A stretch of DNA of 64,000 bases, from assembly GCF_963662755.1 (NCBI RefSeq), contig NZ_OY759725.1, positions 2,307,781 to 2,371,780 of the forward strand, read 5' to 3'. Below the pieces are notes generated by a model. It searched no databases. It worked only from the letters and a program-made list of their open reading frames with translations, and was not told where the DNA came from. A program made the translations under genes and the position numbers. This DNA comes from an uncultured Sulfurimonas sp. GTDB lineage: Bacteria > Campylobacterota > Campylobacteria > Campylobacterales > Sulfurimonadaceae. Positions 8,286-18,855 of this stretch are shown here, one piece after another. Position 1 is the first letter of the stretch. Each line of letters opens with the position of its first letter.

Positions 8286-9068
8286 TTAACGATATGTAAG
8301 TCTTCGCATCTCTTTAACTGCATCTGCTAAACCACTAAAAACACTTCTTGCAATGATGCTTTGACCTATGTTTAGCTCTGTAATCTCTTTTATGTTCATC
8401 ATGTGTGAGACATTATGATAGTTTAGTCCATGTCCTGCTGCTACTTCAAGTCCTAGTTTTTTAGCGTGAGTTGCTGCTCTGTGGATATCTTCTAAAGCTT
8501 TTTCAAGTTTACTTGCAAGTTCATAACGAGGAAGTTCAAGCTCTTTTACAGAGTGATTTGTATGGGGAAGTGAAGAGTTTAGCATAGCAAAAATGTTTGC
8601 AAAGCTTCCTGTATGAAGTTCTACCATCTCAGCACCCAACTCTTTTGATTTTTCCATCGCTTCTATAGTTGGATCTACAAATAGTGAAACAGGGATTATA
8701 GAATCATGAAGTTGCTCAATCGCATAAGCTATTTCATCTTCATAAGTAAAAACATCAAGTCCGCCCTCAGTTGTTACTTCTTCTCTTTTTTCCGGAACTA
8801 AAGTAGCACGATGTGGTTTTAAATTACATACAATATTTAATATGTTTCTATCTATGGCACACTCCATATTTACAGGAAGTTGTGAATGCATCATAATATT
8901 TTTAGCATCTGCATCTTGAATGTGTCTTCTGTCTTCTCTAAGGTGTATAGTTATCTGATCTGCACCGTTTGCACAAGCTACATTAAGAGCATTTAATATA
9001 TCTGGATCATTTACTCTTCTTGCCTCTCTTAAAACTGCTACATGGTCTATATTTACACCTAATTTCAT
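8286..9068 (-). CDS. pdxJ: Pyridoxine 5'-phosphate synthase
   Basis: PdxJ condenses 3-amino-1-hydroxyacetone phosphate with deoxyxylulose phosphate to make pyridoxine phosphate. I chose the ATG at 9068, giving 260 residues that open MKLGVNIDHVAVLREAR, the usual PdxJ start. An in-frame ATG 36 bases further upstream would only add residues inside the previous gene. Family motifs include ITIHLREDRRHIQDAD near residue 44, TTEGGLDV, VELHTGSFA and AGHGLNYHN. The start falls one base past the stop of the acyltransferase gene, and pdxA follows. Confidence 0.95.
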   Translation of the reverse strand: MKLGVNIDHVAVLREARRVNDPDILNALNVACANGADQITIHLREDRRHIQDADAKNIMMHSQLPVNMECAIDRNILNIVCNLKPHRATLVPEKREEVTTEGGLDVFTYEDEIAYAIEQLHDSIIPVSLFVDPTIEAMEKSKELGAEMVELHTGSFANIFAMLNSSLPHTNHSVKELELPRYELASKLEKALEDIHRAATHAKKLGLEVAAGHGLNYHNVSHMMNIKEITELNIGQSIIARSVFSGLADAVKEMRRLTYR

Positions 9069-9069
9069 A

Positions 9070-9777
9070 CTACTCACTTCTTTCTCCTTTTGCACATTTA
9101 ACAAAGTCTAAATAACTTTGTTGTAAATCTTCATGATGAATTATATCGCCCATATGGACTTTAACTACTTTTTTTTCTTTGTAAGGAGCATTTTTAAAAA
9201 CACTCTCTAGCGTGTCATTTATAAAAACAGGGACTACATCAAGTTGGTTTGCTTTTGCAATCTTTTGCGCTCCGCTTTGAAACTCTAAAATATCTGCTGT
9301 TTTATTTCTTTCACCCTCTGGAAAGATATAGATATTAAAGTCATCTATCTTTGAGAGTGTTTTTTTTATCTCTTTGAAAAATTTTAAAAGACCTTTTCTA
9401 TTTTCTAAATCAACACTGATGCATCCACTATATCTAAAAAAGTCACCATAAAAAGCGTCAAAAAGTTCTTGTTTTGCTATCCATGTTCCATTTTTGTCGT
9501 GTTTTGAAAATATATGTTCCATTACTATGATGTCAAGCAAAGAGCGATGATTTATAGCATAAAGAATTTTATCTTTACTAGGCACTTCCCCGATAAGTTC
9601 TATCTCAATATTTAAAAATTCTAAAACATTATTTGCGTAAGATTGTCTATCTTTTGAGAGTTGTTTATAACCTGGTTTAAGAGATATAAATGGATGAAAA
9701 TAAGTGCGTTTAAATATTTTTATGTGTTTGTATCCAAGTTCAATCATAAAGATGAACTTGCCTAATGTTTTTAACAT
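9070..9777 (-). CDS. 1-acylglycerol-3-phosphate acyltransferase (PlsC-like)
   Basis: The 235-residue protein carries the acyltransferase catalytic motif NHRSLLDIIVME near residue 86 (the NHxxxxD form common in this family) and the acceptor-binding motif FPEGERNK near residue 152. It belongs to the PlsC/lysophospholipid acyltransferase group that makes phosphatidic acid at the inner membrane. An N-terminal hydrophobic stretch may anchor it. It is in a run with the small lipoprotein upstream and pdxJ downstream. Phospholipid synthesis is the likely role; another lysolipid acceptor is possible. Confidence 0.85.
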   Translation of the reverse strand: MLKTLGKFIFMIELGYKHIKIFKRTYFHPFISLKPGYKQLSKDRQSYANNVLEFLNIEIELIGEVPSKDKILYAINHRSLLDIIVMEHIFSKHDKNGTWIAKQELFDAFYGDFFRYSGCISVDLENRKGLLKFFKEIKKTLSKIDDFNIYIFPEGERNKTADILEFQSGAQKIAKANQLDVVPVFINDTLESVFKNAPYKEKKVVKVHMGDIIHHEDLQQSYLDFVKCAKGERSE

Positions 9778-9783
9778 AAGGAT

Positions 9784-9888
9784 TTATTTATTGCGGTGAA
9801 GCGGATGTTGATAGTCGTTTCTCTCACACGCTGTGAACATTGTTATCGCTGTAATTGCTAGTAGAGTTGTTAGTATTATTGTCTTCAT
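9784..9888 (-). CDS. Small lipoprotein, 34 residues
   Basis: A short minus-strand frame starts at an ATG at 9888 after a GAGGAAAT ribosome site. It encodes a lysine, a hydrophobic core of about 15 residues and a lipobox (MFTAC) with Cys at position 21, then a 13-residue polar tail ending HPLHRNK. This is the layout of an entericidin-sized lipoprotein. It lies six bases upstream of the acyltransferase gene on the same strand and 14 bases downstream of the yyaL-like gene. Function unknown. Confidence 0.65.
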   Translation of the reverse strand: MKTIILTTLLAITAITMFTACERNDYQHPLHRNK

Positions 9889-9902
9889 TTTATTTCCTCA
9901 AT

Positions 9903-11837
9903 TTAAAAAGTATTTTGAATTATATCATTGATTTTATTTATGTTATCTGTGTGAGCAAAGCAACTTTTATCTGCACATATCAAAAAATCTGAATCTTCTG
10001 AGAGCTTTTTTTGTATAAATGGATAGTTTAAAAAACTCAACTCAAAAGCATTTGCATCTAGATTTGTAGCGTTTGATTTTATAACTCTATCGCCTTTTAA
10101 ATGTCTTAGCATCTGACGTAACATATATGGATATATTACAGGTCTTCTTCCTAATTCATAAGAGTTATACTCTAGTGTTTTAAAAGCAAAATGAGAATAT
10201 TTTTCATCTTCAAGTAGAGTTGCTAAAGATAAAAGTACATCAACCATAATGCTAACAGAACTTGTATAAGTATTGTCCGCTATGTCGGCTTTTGTCTCAA
10301 ACTCTCCACTACTGAAATTCCAACTTCCTTTAGTGTAAAACTCTTCTAGGGCAATGTTTGAAAATCTTTGCGCTTGAATAAGATAGAGTTCATCTTGAGT
10401 GGCATTGTAAGCTGATATAAGAGCTTGAGAGAGATATGCGTAATCTTCTAAAAATGCTTCAACTTTAGGTGTTTTGTGTATAAGTGTTGTATGGTATAGT
10501 TTTGAGTCTATGTACATTGTACTAAGTAGGGCATCTAGACTTTTTATGGCTTTTTGTTTGTACTTGGCATCTATAGCACCAAGAGTAAAAAGTGCTTTTA
10601 TCATCATAGCAGACCAAGAAGTTTGAACTTTTTTATCTACAAATGGATACTCTCTTTTTTTTCTGATATCTTGTAAAATAACTTTTACCTCTTTAAAATA
10701 CTCAGGAATTTTGCCATTTTCAAAACGGATGATATTTCTACCCTCAAAGTTTCCTTCTTTACTTACTTGCATCTCATCTAGCATCTCTTCTATGTTTTTA
10801 TAAGCACTTTGTGATAAAGCTTTATAAACTTCATCATAAGTGTATGTAAAGTAAGTTCCCTCAGCACCTTCGCTATCAGCATCTGAAGCACTATAAAAAA
10901 GTTCATCTTCACTCATAAAGTTGTGCCAAAAATCAGCAATCTCTTTAGCCGTAGTCAAAAAACTTTCATCTTTGTAAGCTAGATAAGCATTCGCATAAAG
11001 TTCACAAAGTAGGGCGTTATCATAGAGCATCTTCTCAAAGTGAGGAACTCTCCACTCTTTATCTACAGAGTAGCGACAAAATCCTCCATCCACCAAATCA
11101 TACATTCCGCCTTTTTTCATATTTTGCAATGTGTGAAGAATCATAGAACGTGCTGCTTTATCATCATAAAGTTTGTCTATGCTTAGAAGTGTTCCAAGTG
11201 TAGATGCATGAGGAAATTTTGGAGAAGTAGAGAAACCGCCATATTTTGTTTCATAGTTGTTTTTTGCCTGAAGCATAAAGTTTTTTCTAAAATCTTCTTT
11301 TAAAACAGTAGCCTCTTTTGGATGCTCTTTGTTGTTTAAAAAGTTTTCTATATCCTCAGCATTTTTGTAAAGTTCAACATCATTTTGAGCTACTTTTGAG
11401 CCTATGAGTTTGGTAAGTTCTTTAAACCCCATACCCTCGATAGAGCCTTGATTTGATTCTGGAGGAATGTAAGTTCCTGCAAAAAAAGCTTTATTTTGTG
11501 GAGTACAAAAGATGGAAGTGGGCCAACCACCAGCACGACGATTTAAAAGATAGTGAACCTCTTGGTAGTGTTTGTCAATGTCTGGACGTTCTTCACGATC
11601 AACTTTTATGCAAACAAAATACTCATTTAAAATATCTGCACATTCTTGATTTTCAAATACTTTTTCTTCCATGACATGACACCAATGACAAGAGCTATAG
11701 CCTATGCTTATAAAAATAGCTTTGTTCTCATCTTGTGCTTTTTTAAATGCTTCATCACCCCATGCAAACCAGTTTACAGGATTGTTTTTATGTTGTTGTA
11801 AGTATGGAGAATCTTCTTTTTCTAATCTATTTGACAT
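9903..11837 (-). CDS. YyaL/SSP411-type thioredoxin-domain protein
   Basis: The 644-residue protein opens with a DUF255 thioredoxin-like domain whose active site reads [11 protein letters not shown] near residue 48, preceded by [20 protein letters not shown]. The rest resembles an alpha/alpha-barrel of the glycoside-hydrolase-like type ([29 protein letters not shown]). The family, YyaL in Bacillus and SPATA20 in animals, is widespread, and its biochemical role is not settled. Length is close to the usual 640-700 residues. Its promoter lies in the 145-base gap shared with the divergent sensor gene at 11983. Confidence 0.88.
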   Translation of the reverse strand: MSNRLEKEDSPYLQQHKNNPVNWFAWGDEAFKKAQDENKAIFISIGYSSCHWCHVMEEKVFENQECADILNEYFVCIKVDREERPDIDKHYQEVHYLLNRRAGGWPTSIFCTPQNKAFFAGTYIPPESNQGSIEGMGFKELTKLIGSKVAQNDVELYKNAEDIENFLNNKEHPKEATVLKEDFRKNFMLQAKNNYETKYGGFSTSPKFPHASTLGTLLSIDKLYDDKAARSMILHTLQNMKKGGMYDLVDGGFCRYSVDKEWRVPHFEKMLYDNALLCELYANAYLAYKDESFLTTAKEIADFWHNFMSEDELFYSASDADSEGAEGTYFTYTYDEVYKALSQSAYKNIEEMLDEMQVSKEGNFEGRNIIRFENGKIPEYFKEVKVILQDIRKKREYPFVDKKVQTSWSAMMIKALFTLGAIDAKYKQKAIKSLDALLSTMYIDSKLYHTTLIHKTPKVEAFLEDYAYLSQALISAYNATQDELYLIQAQRFSNIALEEFYTKGSWNFSSGEFETKADIADNTYTSSVSIMVDVLLSLATLLEDEKYSHFAFKTLEYNSYELGRRPVIYPYMLRQMLRHLKGDRVIKSNATNLDANAFELSFLNYPFIQKKLSEDSDFLICADKSCFAHTDNINKINDIIQNTF

Positions 11838-11982
11838 AATGAATTACCTTATATTTTATTAATTGTAGAGTATGTAATTATTGCTAATGAAGTGCTGAAA
11901 TTATTTATATGCATTTTAATTTTATATTTGATTGTTTTATCTCGCCCTTAAAACATCTTGATTTTATGTTACAATCTTTAGT

Positions 11983-14241
11983 ATGAAAAACATATTTAAA
12001 CTTATACTGATTTTTTTATTATTTATACCTTTATCTGCTAGTGCTAAGTATGAAAAAGTTTCCTTGCAGCTAGATTGGAAATTTCAGTTTCAACATGCTG
12101 GATTTATCATGGCAAAAGAAAAAGGTTTTTATGAAGAAGTAGGTTTGCAAACAACTCTTTTAGAGTATAACAATGATATTAATATAGAAGCATCTGTGCT
12201 ATCTCAAAAAGTTGATTTTGGTATATCTAATACTCCTGTTATGATTAAAAATAGAACTCTACAACCTACTGTGATATTGGCAACTTATCTGCATCATTCT
12301 CCTTTAGTTTTTGTTACACAGCCAGATATAAAAAAGCCATCACAGCTAAATGGTAAAAAAATCATGGCTACTGATTATGAGTACTATCAAAGTTCTCTTT
12401 CTCTTCTTATGAACCATTTTTTTATAGATGGAATTTACATACCTCATAGTTTTGGTATAGAAGAGTTTAAAAATAAAGAAGTAGATGCTATGAGTGTTTT
12501 TATGTCAAATGAAATTTATAAATTAGACAAACAAAAGATACCTTACAATATTATTGATCCATTTGATTATGGTTTTACAGCTCAGGCTATGAATCTTTTT
12601 AGCTCTTATGAATTCACACAAAAAAACATTAAAAAAATAGAAAATTTTTTACAAGCCACTAAAAAAGGTTGGCAATATGCTGTTGATAATACAGATGAAA
12701 CTATAAAAATAATTCATTCAAAATACAATAATTCTAAAACTATAGAAGAATTAAACTTTGAAGCAAAAGTAATAATAAATTCAATGCTTTTAAATGAATA
12801 TGAAATAGGTGAAGTTGATAAGGAGTTGTTACAAAGAGTTCATACACAACTATCAAGAACTAGCAAACTCTTGGTAAATCAAAGAAGTAAACTTATTGTC
12901 TTTAAGGATATGTTAAAAGGCGAAAATACTAAAGAACTTTTTTTTACAAAACAAGAGAGTGAATATTTAGCTAAAAAAGGAAATATAAGGCTCTGTATAG
13001 ATCCTCATTGGATGCCTTTTGAAGGGTTTAAAGATGGGAAATATATTGGTATAGTCGCTGATTATTTTAATCTAGTTAAAGCAAAAACAAATTTAAATAT
13101 AGAAATTCATCCTACAAATAGTTGGCAAGAGAGTTTAGACTCAGTAAAAACAGGAAAGTGTGATATTTTAGGATCTGCTTTACCATCGATAGAGCGTTTA
13201 AAATATATGGATTTCACTGATCCATATATAAAGTCACCCATTGTTATGATTACTACAATGGAAAAAACATTTATTAACAATATTGAAGATTTGAAACAAA
13301 ACAAAATAGGCATAATTAAAGGCTATGCTATTGCAGAAATTTTGAAAAATAAATATCCTGATATAAATATTATTGACGTAGATAGTATCGAAGATGGAAT
13401 GAAAAAAGTAGAAAGAGGAGAATTGTTTGGATATATTGATAATTTAAATGTAACTGCATTTAATATTCAAACAAACTTTTATGGTGTACTTAAGGTCTCT
13501 GCTAGATTAAATATAGACGATGAACTAACTATTGGTTCAAGAAATGATGAACCTTTATTAAATAGTATTTTTCAAAAAGTTGTAGAAAATATTGATAACT
13601 CAGAAGTAAGAGCAATTCTAAATCGTTGGATAACTGTAAAAGAGAGTGTGAAAGTTGATTATGCATCTTTATGGAAGATATTTGGTGTTATTTTTATTAT
13701 CTTTATTATCATTGGCATCTATAGCTATCAACTTAAATTAAAAAATAAAGAACTAAAGCAATTATCTCGTGAAGATGCTCTAACAAAAATTGGAAATCGA
13801 TTGAAATTAAATGAAATCCTAGAAAACATATATCAAAATACTCAAAGATATGAAGTATCATGGGGAGTTATATTGTTAGATATTGATAATTTTAAAAATA
13901 TAAATGACACTTATGGGCATATATTTGGAGATGAAATTTTGAAAAAATTTGCTCAAATACTTCTTGAAAATATTAGAAATACAGATAGTCTTGGAAGATG
14001 GGGCGGAGAAGAATTTTTGATAGTTTGTCCAAATATAAATCTTGAAAATTTAGCAAATGTTGCTGAGGGATTACGAAAAAACATAGAAAATGATATGTTT
14101 TTAAAAGAAAAAAACATAACAGCTAGTTTTGGTGTAAGTGTTTTTCAAAAAAATAAAAATATAGAACAAATCATAGATGTAGCAGATAAAAACCTTTATA
14201 AAGCTAAAAGTAGCGGTAAAAATAAAGTTTGTTTTAGTTGA
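11983..14241 (+). CDS. Sensor diguanylate cyclase with NMT1 and SBP_bac_3 domains
   Basis: This 752-residue membrane protein has four parts in order: a signal peptide (1-21), an NMT1/THI5-like periplasmic-binding domain (about 25-310, KVSLQLDWKFQFQHAGF), a second family-3 solute-binding domain (about 325-545, IRLCIDPHWMPFEGFKDG), and one transmembrane helix (about 565-583) before a GGDEF domain. The catalytic loop GGEEF is intact. An inhibitory I-site RNTD lies five residues before it, so the enzyme should make c-di-GMP with product feedback. The likely inputs are small periplasmic solutes such as pyrimidine-like or amino-acid ligands. Gene start is supported by the signal peptide. Confidence 0.88.
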   Translation: MKNIFKLILIFLLFIPLSASAKYEKVSLQLDWKFQFQHAGFIMAKEKGFYEEVGLQTTLLEYNNDINIEASVLSQKVDFGISNTPVMIKNRTLQPTVILATYLHHSPLVFVTQPDIKKPSQLNGKKIMATDYEYYQSSLSLLMNHFFIDGIYIPHSFGIEEFKNKEVDAMSVFMSNEIYKLDKQKIPYNIIDPFDYGFTAQAMNLFSSYEFTQKNIKKIENFLQATKKGWQYAVDNTDETIKIIHSKYNNSKTIEELNFEAKVIINSMLLNEYEIGEVDKELLQRVHTQLSRTSKLLVNQRSKLIVFKDMLKGENTKELFFTKQESEYLAKKGNIRLCIDPHWMPFEGFKDGKYIGIVADYFNLVKAKTNLNIEIHPTNSWQESLDSVKTGKCDILGSALPSIERLKYMDFTDPYIKSPIVMITTMEKTFINNIEDLKQNKIGIIKGYAIAEILKNKYPDINIIDVDSIEDGMKKVERGELFGYIDNLNVTAFNIQTNFYGVLKVSARLNIDDELTIGSRNDEPLLNSIFQKVVENIDNSEVRAILNRWITVKESVKVDYASLWKIFGVIFIIFIIIGIYSYQLKLKNKELKQLSREDALTKIGNRLKLNEILENIYQNTQRYEVSWGVILLDIDNFKNINDTYGHIFGDEILKKFAQILLENIRNTDSLGRWGGEEFLIVCPNINLENLANVAEGLRKNIENDMFLKEKNITASFGVSVFQKNKNIEQIIDVADKNLYKAKSSGKNKVCFS

Positions 14242-14332
14242 CTTAAAGTTAATATAAAAAAGATTAAAAGATAATAGAGGTAACATTTTTATTAGTTATA
14301 ATTATCTAATTTTTTTTAATAGGTCAATATAT

Positions 14333-16120
14333 ATGAAAAAACTACTTTTACTCCTTATTACATCAACTCTACTCTTAGCAGTTCCAAAGTTTTTAATGCC
14401 AGATGAAGCTTTTGTTCCAGAAGCTAAACTAAACTCTCAGATGCAAATACAAGCAAGTGTTAAAATAGCAAAAGATATATATCTTTATGAAGAACAATTA
14501 AAGATAGAACTTAAAGAGGGAAGTGGTATCTCTATATTAAATATAGAAAAACCTAAAAGTGTAGAACATCATGAAGAGATGGTCTTTCTTGAATCTCCTA
14601 CTTTTACTGTAACTTTGCAAAAAGATGCACAGATAAGTGGAGTTAAAAATATAGAGTTTAGCATCTCTTATCAAGGTTGTTCAGAACAAGGACTTTGTTA
14701 TGAACCACTTACAAAAGTTTTTAAGTTTGATATAGACAGCTCAAAACTTCCAATAACTACAGATGCAAAACCTGAACTAAAGAGTTTGAGTCTTGAAAAC
14801 ATTGAGCAAAAAGTAGAGACAAAAGAAATACCAAAAGAGCAAAAATCTGAAACAGATGCTATAGCTGACACTATAAAATCTGGAAATATCACTCTAATAC
14901 TTTTAACATTTTTAGGATTTGGACTTCTTTTAGCCCTAACTCCTTGTGTTTTTCCTATGATTCCAATCATCTCTGGCGTTATTATCTCACAAGGAGAAGG
15001 TCTTACTACCAAAAAAGCTTTTGCTCTTTCTGTTGTTTACGTCTTATCAATGGCTGTAGCCTACACTATAGCTGGAGTTTTAGCAGGGCTCTTTGGTGCT
15101 AATCTTCAAGCGGCTCTTCAAACTCCATGGGTTATATACTCATTTTCAGGTGTATTTGTTGCACTTGCTTTGAGTATGTTTGGTTTTTATGAGCTTAAAT
15201 TACCTGATGCTTTAGTTACAAAAGTAAGTTCTGCTAGTCATAGAAGTGGATATATCGGTGTAGCTATTATGGGATTTTTGTCAGCTTTAATAGTTGGACC
15301 TTGTGTGGCTGCTCCACTTGCTGGTGCATTAGTTTATATAGGTCAAACAGGAGATGCCGTTCTTGGTGGAATGGCTCTGTTTTTTATGAGCATTGGTATG
15401 GGTATTCCTCTTATAGCTGTTGGCGTTAGTGCTGGTCGGTTTATGCCAAAACCTGGTGCATGGATGACTATGGTAAGTGCAGTCTTTGGTGTTATGATGT
15501 TAGCAGTCGCTGTATGGATGCTAGAGCGTGTAGTTGATGAGTATGTAACAATGCTTCTTTATTCTATGTTAGGTATAGGTTTTGCACTTTATCTTGGAGC
15601 ATTTGAGAAAGATTCACATATCTTTAGAAGAAGTGTAGCTATTATTATGTTTATTTATTCTGTAGCACTGTTTATAGGTGTGCTTGGTGGTTCAACTAGC
15701 ATGAGTAAACCGCTATCTTTTTTAAAGCCACAAGTTGTATCTGTAGCATCTATGTCAAATCAACAAGCACTTAAATTTGCGAAAGTAACATCAATATCTG
15801 AGTTAGATAAGCTTCTTCAAAAACATAAAGGCAAAAAAATTATGCTTGACTTCTCCGCTGAGTGGTGTACATCTTGTAAAGAGTTAGAAGATGTGACTTT
15901 TGCAGATGCTGATGTTAAAAAGAAGATGAGTGAGTATGTTTTAATAAAAGCAGATATAACACAAAACAATCAAGAACAAAAAGATTTGAGTAAAAAGTAT
16001 GGAGTCTTTGGACCTCCTGCAATTATTTTCTTTGATAATAATGCAGAAGTTATAAAGTCAAAAACAATTATAGGCTTTATTGAGCCACAAGAGTTTTTAA
16101 CTCACTTAGAGAAGTTATAA
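14333..16120 (+). CDS. dsbD: Thiol:disulfide interchange protein DsbD
   Basis: DsbD carries electrons from cytoplasmic thioredoxin to periplasmic thiol proteins, including those for cytochrome c maturation. The 595-residue protein has a signal peptide (1-17), a periplasmic alpha domain with a cysteine pair (GCSEQGLCYEP, about 118-126), an eight-helix core with redox motifs LTPCVFPMIP and VGPCVAAPLAG, and a C-terminal thioredoxin domain with WCTSCKE near residue 516. All three cysteine pairs are present and the length is normal. The many c-type cytochromes in the window would depend on such a system. Confidence 0.95.
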   Translation: MKKLLLLLITSTLLLAVPKFLMPDEAFVPEAKLNSQMQIQASVKIAKDIYLYEEQLKIELKEGSGISILNIEKPKSVEHHEEMVFLESPTFTVTLQKDAQISGVKNIEFSISYQGCSEQGLCYEPLTKVFKFDIDSSKLPITTDAKPELKSLSLENIEQKVETKEIPKEQKSETDAIADTIKSGNITLILLTFLGFGLLLALTPCVFPMIPIISGVIISQGEGLTTKKAFALSVVYVLSMAVAYTIAGVLAGLFGANLQAALQTPWVIYSFSGVFVALALSMFGFYELKLPDALVTKVSSASHRSGYIGVAIMGFLSALIVGPCVAAPLAGALVYIGQTGDAVLGGMALFFMSIGMGIPLIAVGVSAGRFMPKPGAWMTMVSAVFGVMMLAVAVWMLERVVDEYVTMLLYSMLGIGFALYLGAFEKDSHIFRRSVAIIMFIYSVALFIGVLGGSTSMSKPLSFLKPQVVSVASMSNQQALKFAKVTSISELDKLLQKHKGKKIMLDFSAEWCTSCKELEDVTFADADVKKKMSEYVLIKADITQNNQEQKDLSKKYGVFGPPAIIFFDNNAEVIKSKTIIGFIEPQEFLTHLEKL

Positions 16121-16125
16121 GAGTT

Positions 16126-16860
16126 TTATTTTATATTACTCGTTGAGATAAATGAAGCAAACTTTCTAGCGTACTCATTTTCATGTTTTATAGCTATGTC
16201 AGATGCAAGCTCTTTATCAACTACATCTCCAAGTATCTGTTTAAAGATAGATTTGATTTTTTCTATGTCTTCTTTATTGTTTAGTCTTCTTCTTAAGCCA
16301 ACAACATTCAAACCTTTTACAGTAGCTTTGTTCCCCTCTACAAGAGTAAATGGAGGTATATCATGATCAACGCAAGAAGCTCCACCAATCATAACGCCCG
16401 TGCCTATAGTATTTCCAGCTTCTATGGTACTTAGTCCACCAACTATAACTCTATCCTCGCAAGTAACATTTTCGTAAAGTCTAACTGCATTTGTAAGGAT
16501 ACAAAACTCGCCGGTTTTGCATCCACTTAGTATTTGAACATAAGCCATTAAAAAATTGTTTGCACCTATAGTTATTTTTGTAGTTGTTTCATCCTCAGCA
16601 TCTTGTGCACCAATTTGAACAAACTCTCTTATATGCGTTTTCTCGCCTATATTTATATCTGAGTTATCATTTCCTATAGCTGTAAAACTAAAGATTCTTA
16701 CATTTTCATCAACTACAAGTTTACCTTTTAAGATTACATTTGATTCTAAGATGCATCCAGCTTTTAACTCTACATCTTTTCCAATATTGCAAAATGGTCC
16801 TATAGTTACATTTTCGGCTATTTTTGCACCATCTTCAATTATTGAACTCTTATGAACCAT
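16126..16860 (-). CDS. lpxA: LpxA-type acyl-ACP sugar N/O-acyltransferase
   Basis: LpxA adds the first hydroxyacyl chain to the lipid A sugar nucleotide. The 244-residue protein has the left-handed beta-helix hexapeptide repeats ([21 protein letters not shown] and many more up to residue 190) and an alpha-helical C-terminus with [16 protein letters not shown]. The repeats and the tail match LpxA; the length is slightly below the usual 255-262. It overlaps gnnA and belongs to a run lpxB-gnnB-gnnA-lpxA, so it likely acylates the 3-amino group of UDP-GlcNAc3N and not a hydroxyl. Confidence 0.85.
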   Translation of the reverse strand: MVHKSSIIEDGAKIAENVTIGPFCNIGKDVELKAGCILESNVILKGKLVVDENVRIFSFTAIGNDNSDINIGEKTHIREFVQIGAQDAEDETTTKITIGANNFLMAYVQILSGCKTGEFCILTNAVRLYENVTCEDRVIVGGLSTIEAGNTIGTGVMIGGASCVDHDIPPFTLVEGNKATVKGLNVVGLRRRLNNKEDIEKIKSIFKQILGDVVDKELASDIAIKHENEYARKFASFISTSNIK

Positions 16861-17761
16861 TTGCTATCTCCAATGTGATTATGCTATCTTCAACTGTAGC
16901 TAAAGATCCTATATCTCCACTCTCTAAGTAGTTAACAAAGGCTTCTAGTTCATCACTTAAAGCATTGCTTCTAGCTACAAAACAGTTTCTTGTTGTATGT
17001 GAAGAAGCATCTATATTTATTCTTTCTTTTAATGTTTGAGATAATAAATCTGCTTCAAAATATTTTACAGGACTAGATGCATCTACTCTACAAGCTACAG
17101 CTATACTTCTTTTTCTATATGGAGTAAGCCAGTTTGTAGTTATATCTCCAACAACTGAACCCTCAAGCTCAAAAGCAAGTATTGCATTGTCTTCATGTGT
17201 TTTATGGATTTTTTGAGATTTGAAAACAGCACTTCTTAGTATATTTTTTTGAGTTATATATCTAATTAAGTCACTATCATGAACGGAGAGATCAGTTAAG
17301 ATACCAACATCTGCGATTCTTTGAGGAAATGCTCCACTGCGAGTTATAGATATAGATAAAACTTCATGTTTATCTATTTCACTTACAAGTGCTTTAACTA
17401 CCGGATTAAATCTTTCAATATGACCTACACAGCTTTTAAGATTTTTTTCTTTTATAGCATCTAGTATTATTTTTGCATCTTCAATATTTGAAGCTGCAGG
17501 TTTTTCTATAAACATATCTATGTTGTGTTTAACACATATCAATGCAGTTTCTTTATGTAAAAAAGTAGGAGTAACGATTATAACGGCATCTGGTTTAGTC
17601 TTAATAAGCATTGTCTCAAAGTCAGTAAAAAAAGGTTCGTTATAATCATCATTTTGATGAACATCACAAAGCCCTACTATATTTACATTTTTTATATTTT
17701 TTAGAGTTTTGTAATGGTTTTTTCCCATTACCCCTAAACCAACTATCGCTATATTTTTCAT
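16850..17761 (-). CDS. gnnA: Gfo/Idh/MocA oxidoreductase, probable UDP-GlcNAc 3-dehydrogenase GnnA
   Basis: The 303-residue protein has the Rossmann nucleotide motif [10 protein letters not shown] at residue 7 and the family motif FIEKPAASN near residue 90, followed by [10 protein letters not shown]. GnnA oxidises the 3-hydroxyl of UDP-GlcNAc, and GnnB then transaminates it, as shown for Acidithiobacillus, Leptospira and Campylobacter jejuni. The assignment rests on its place between gnnB (sharing a TAATG-type junction) and lpxA (11-base overlap). Sequence alone would allow another sugar dehydrogenase. Confidence 0.8.
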   Translation of the reverse strand: MKNIAIVGLGVMGKNHYKTLKNIKNVNIVGLCDVHQNDDYNEPFFTDFETMLIKTKPDAVIIVTPTFLHKETALICVKHNIDMFIEKPAASNIEDAKIILDAIKEKNLKSCVGHIERFNPVVKALVSEIDKHEVLSISITRSGAFPQRIADVGILTDLSVHDSDLIRYITQKNILRSAVFKSQKIHKTHEDNAILAFELEGSVVGDITTNWLTPYRKRSIAVACRVDASSPVKYFEADLLSQTLKERINIDASSHTTRNCFVARSNALSDELEAFVNYLESGDIGSLATVEDSIITLEIANGS

Positions 17762-18855
17762 TACTCTCCTTTTATCGCTTTTACTATGAAGTCTTGTTGT
17801 GCCTCTGTAAGATATGGACTCATAGGAAGTGACATAATTTGAGAAGAAACCTCTTCACTTATAGGAAAATCTCCCTCTCTATAGCCAAGATATTCAAATG
17901 CTTCTTGCAGATGCAATGGTACAGGATAGTGAACAGCGGTAGGGATATCTTGAGAATTTAATTTTGCTATTAACTCTTCTCTGTTTTTTGCTCTAATGGA
18001 GTACTGAGCAAAGACACTAGTGTTGTTTTGAGCAATTTTTGGAGTTATTACATGAGCATCTTCAAGTAAGTCATTGTATCTAGTTCCTATTTCATCACGA
18101 GTTTTAACTTCTTTGTCAAAATGTTTTAGTTTAACATTTAGTACTGCTGCTTGGATAGCATCTAGGCGACCGTTAATTCCAACATATTTGTGTTTATATC
18201 TTTCATTTTGACCATGATTAAGAAGCATTCTCATTTTTGCAGCTAATTCATCATCGTTTGTAAAAATAGCTCCACCATCACCATAAGCTCCAAGAGGTTT
18301 AGAAGGGAAGAAACTTGTACAACCTATAGTTGAGAGGTTACAAGATTTTTTACCATTATAAGTAGCACCAAAACTTTGACATGCATCTTCAATTACAGGT
18401 ATATTGTATTTTTTAGCTATATCGTTTATCGCATCCATATCTGCACATTGACCATAAAGTGAAACAGGCATAATAGCTTTAGTCTTATCTGTAATAACAT
18501 TTTCTATTTTAGTAGGATCTATGTTGTAGCTATCTTCATCAATATCAACAAAAATAGGTTTAGCCCCTAAAAATGCAATAACTTCAGCAGTAGCAACAAA
18601 AGTAAATGGAGTAGTTATAACTTCATCGCCATAACCGATATTCAATGCCATAAGAGCTAGTAAAAGTGCATCTGTTCCACTGCTACAACCAATAGCGTGT
18701 GAAGAGCCTGTGTAAGATGCTAAGTTAGATTCAAGAGTGTTTAGTTTCTCTCCGCCGATAAATTGAGCTGAACTAAGTACTTCTAAAACTTCACTGTCCA
18801 TCTCCGATTGATACTCTAAATATTGTGCTTGTAAGTCTATAAAATTAATTTTCAT
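17761..18855 (-). CDS. gnnB: DegT/DnrJ/EryC1 aminotransferase, probable GnnB
   Basis: This 364-residue PLP-dependent sugar aminotransferase shows the family landmarks [16 protein letters not shown] near residue 57, [15 protein letters not shown] near residue 153 and the PLP-lysine motif [14 protein letters not shown] near residue 181. With GnnA it would convert UDP-GlcNAc to UDP-GlcNAc3N, the donor for amide-rich lipid A. It overlaps lpxB by 11 bases and touches gnnA, so the four genes are translated as a unit. Confidence 0.82.
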   Translation of the reverse strand: MKINFIDLQAQYLEYQSEMDSEVLEVLSSAQFIGGEKLNTLESNLASYTGSSHAIGCSSGTDALLLALMALNIGYGDEVITTPFTFVATAEVIAFLGAKPIFVDIDEDSYNIDPTKIENVITDKTKAIMPVSLYGQCADMDAINDIAKKYNIPVIEDACQSFGATYNGKKSCNLSTIGCTSFFPSKPLGAYGDGGAIFTNDDELAAKMRMLLNHGQNERYKHKYVGINGRLDAIQAAVLNVKLKHFDKEVKTRDEIGTRYNDLLEDAHVITPKIAQNNTSVFAQYSIRAKNREELIAKLNSQDIPTAVHYPVPLHLQEAFEYLGYREGDFPISEEVSSQIMSLPMSPYLTEAQQDFIVKAIKGE

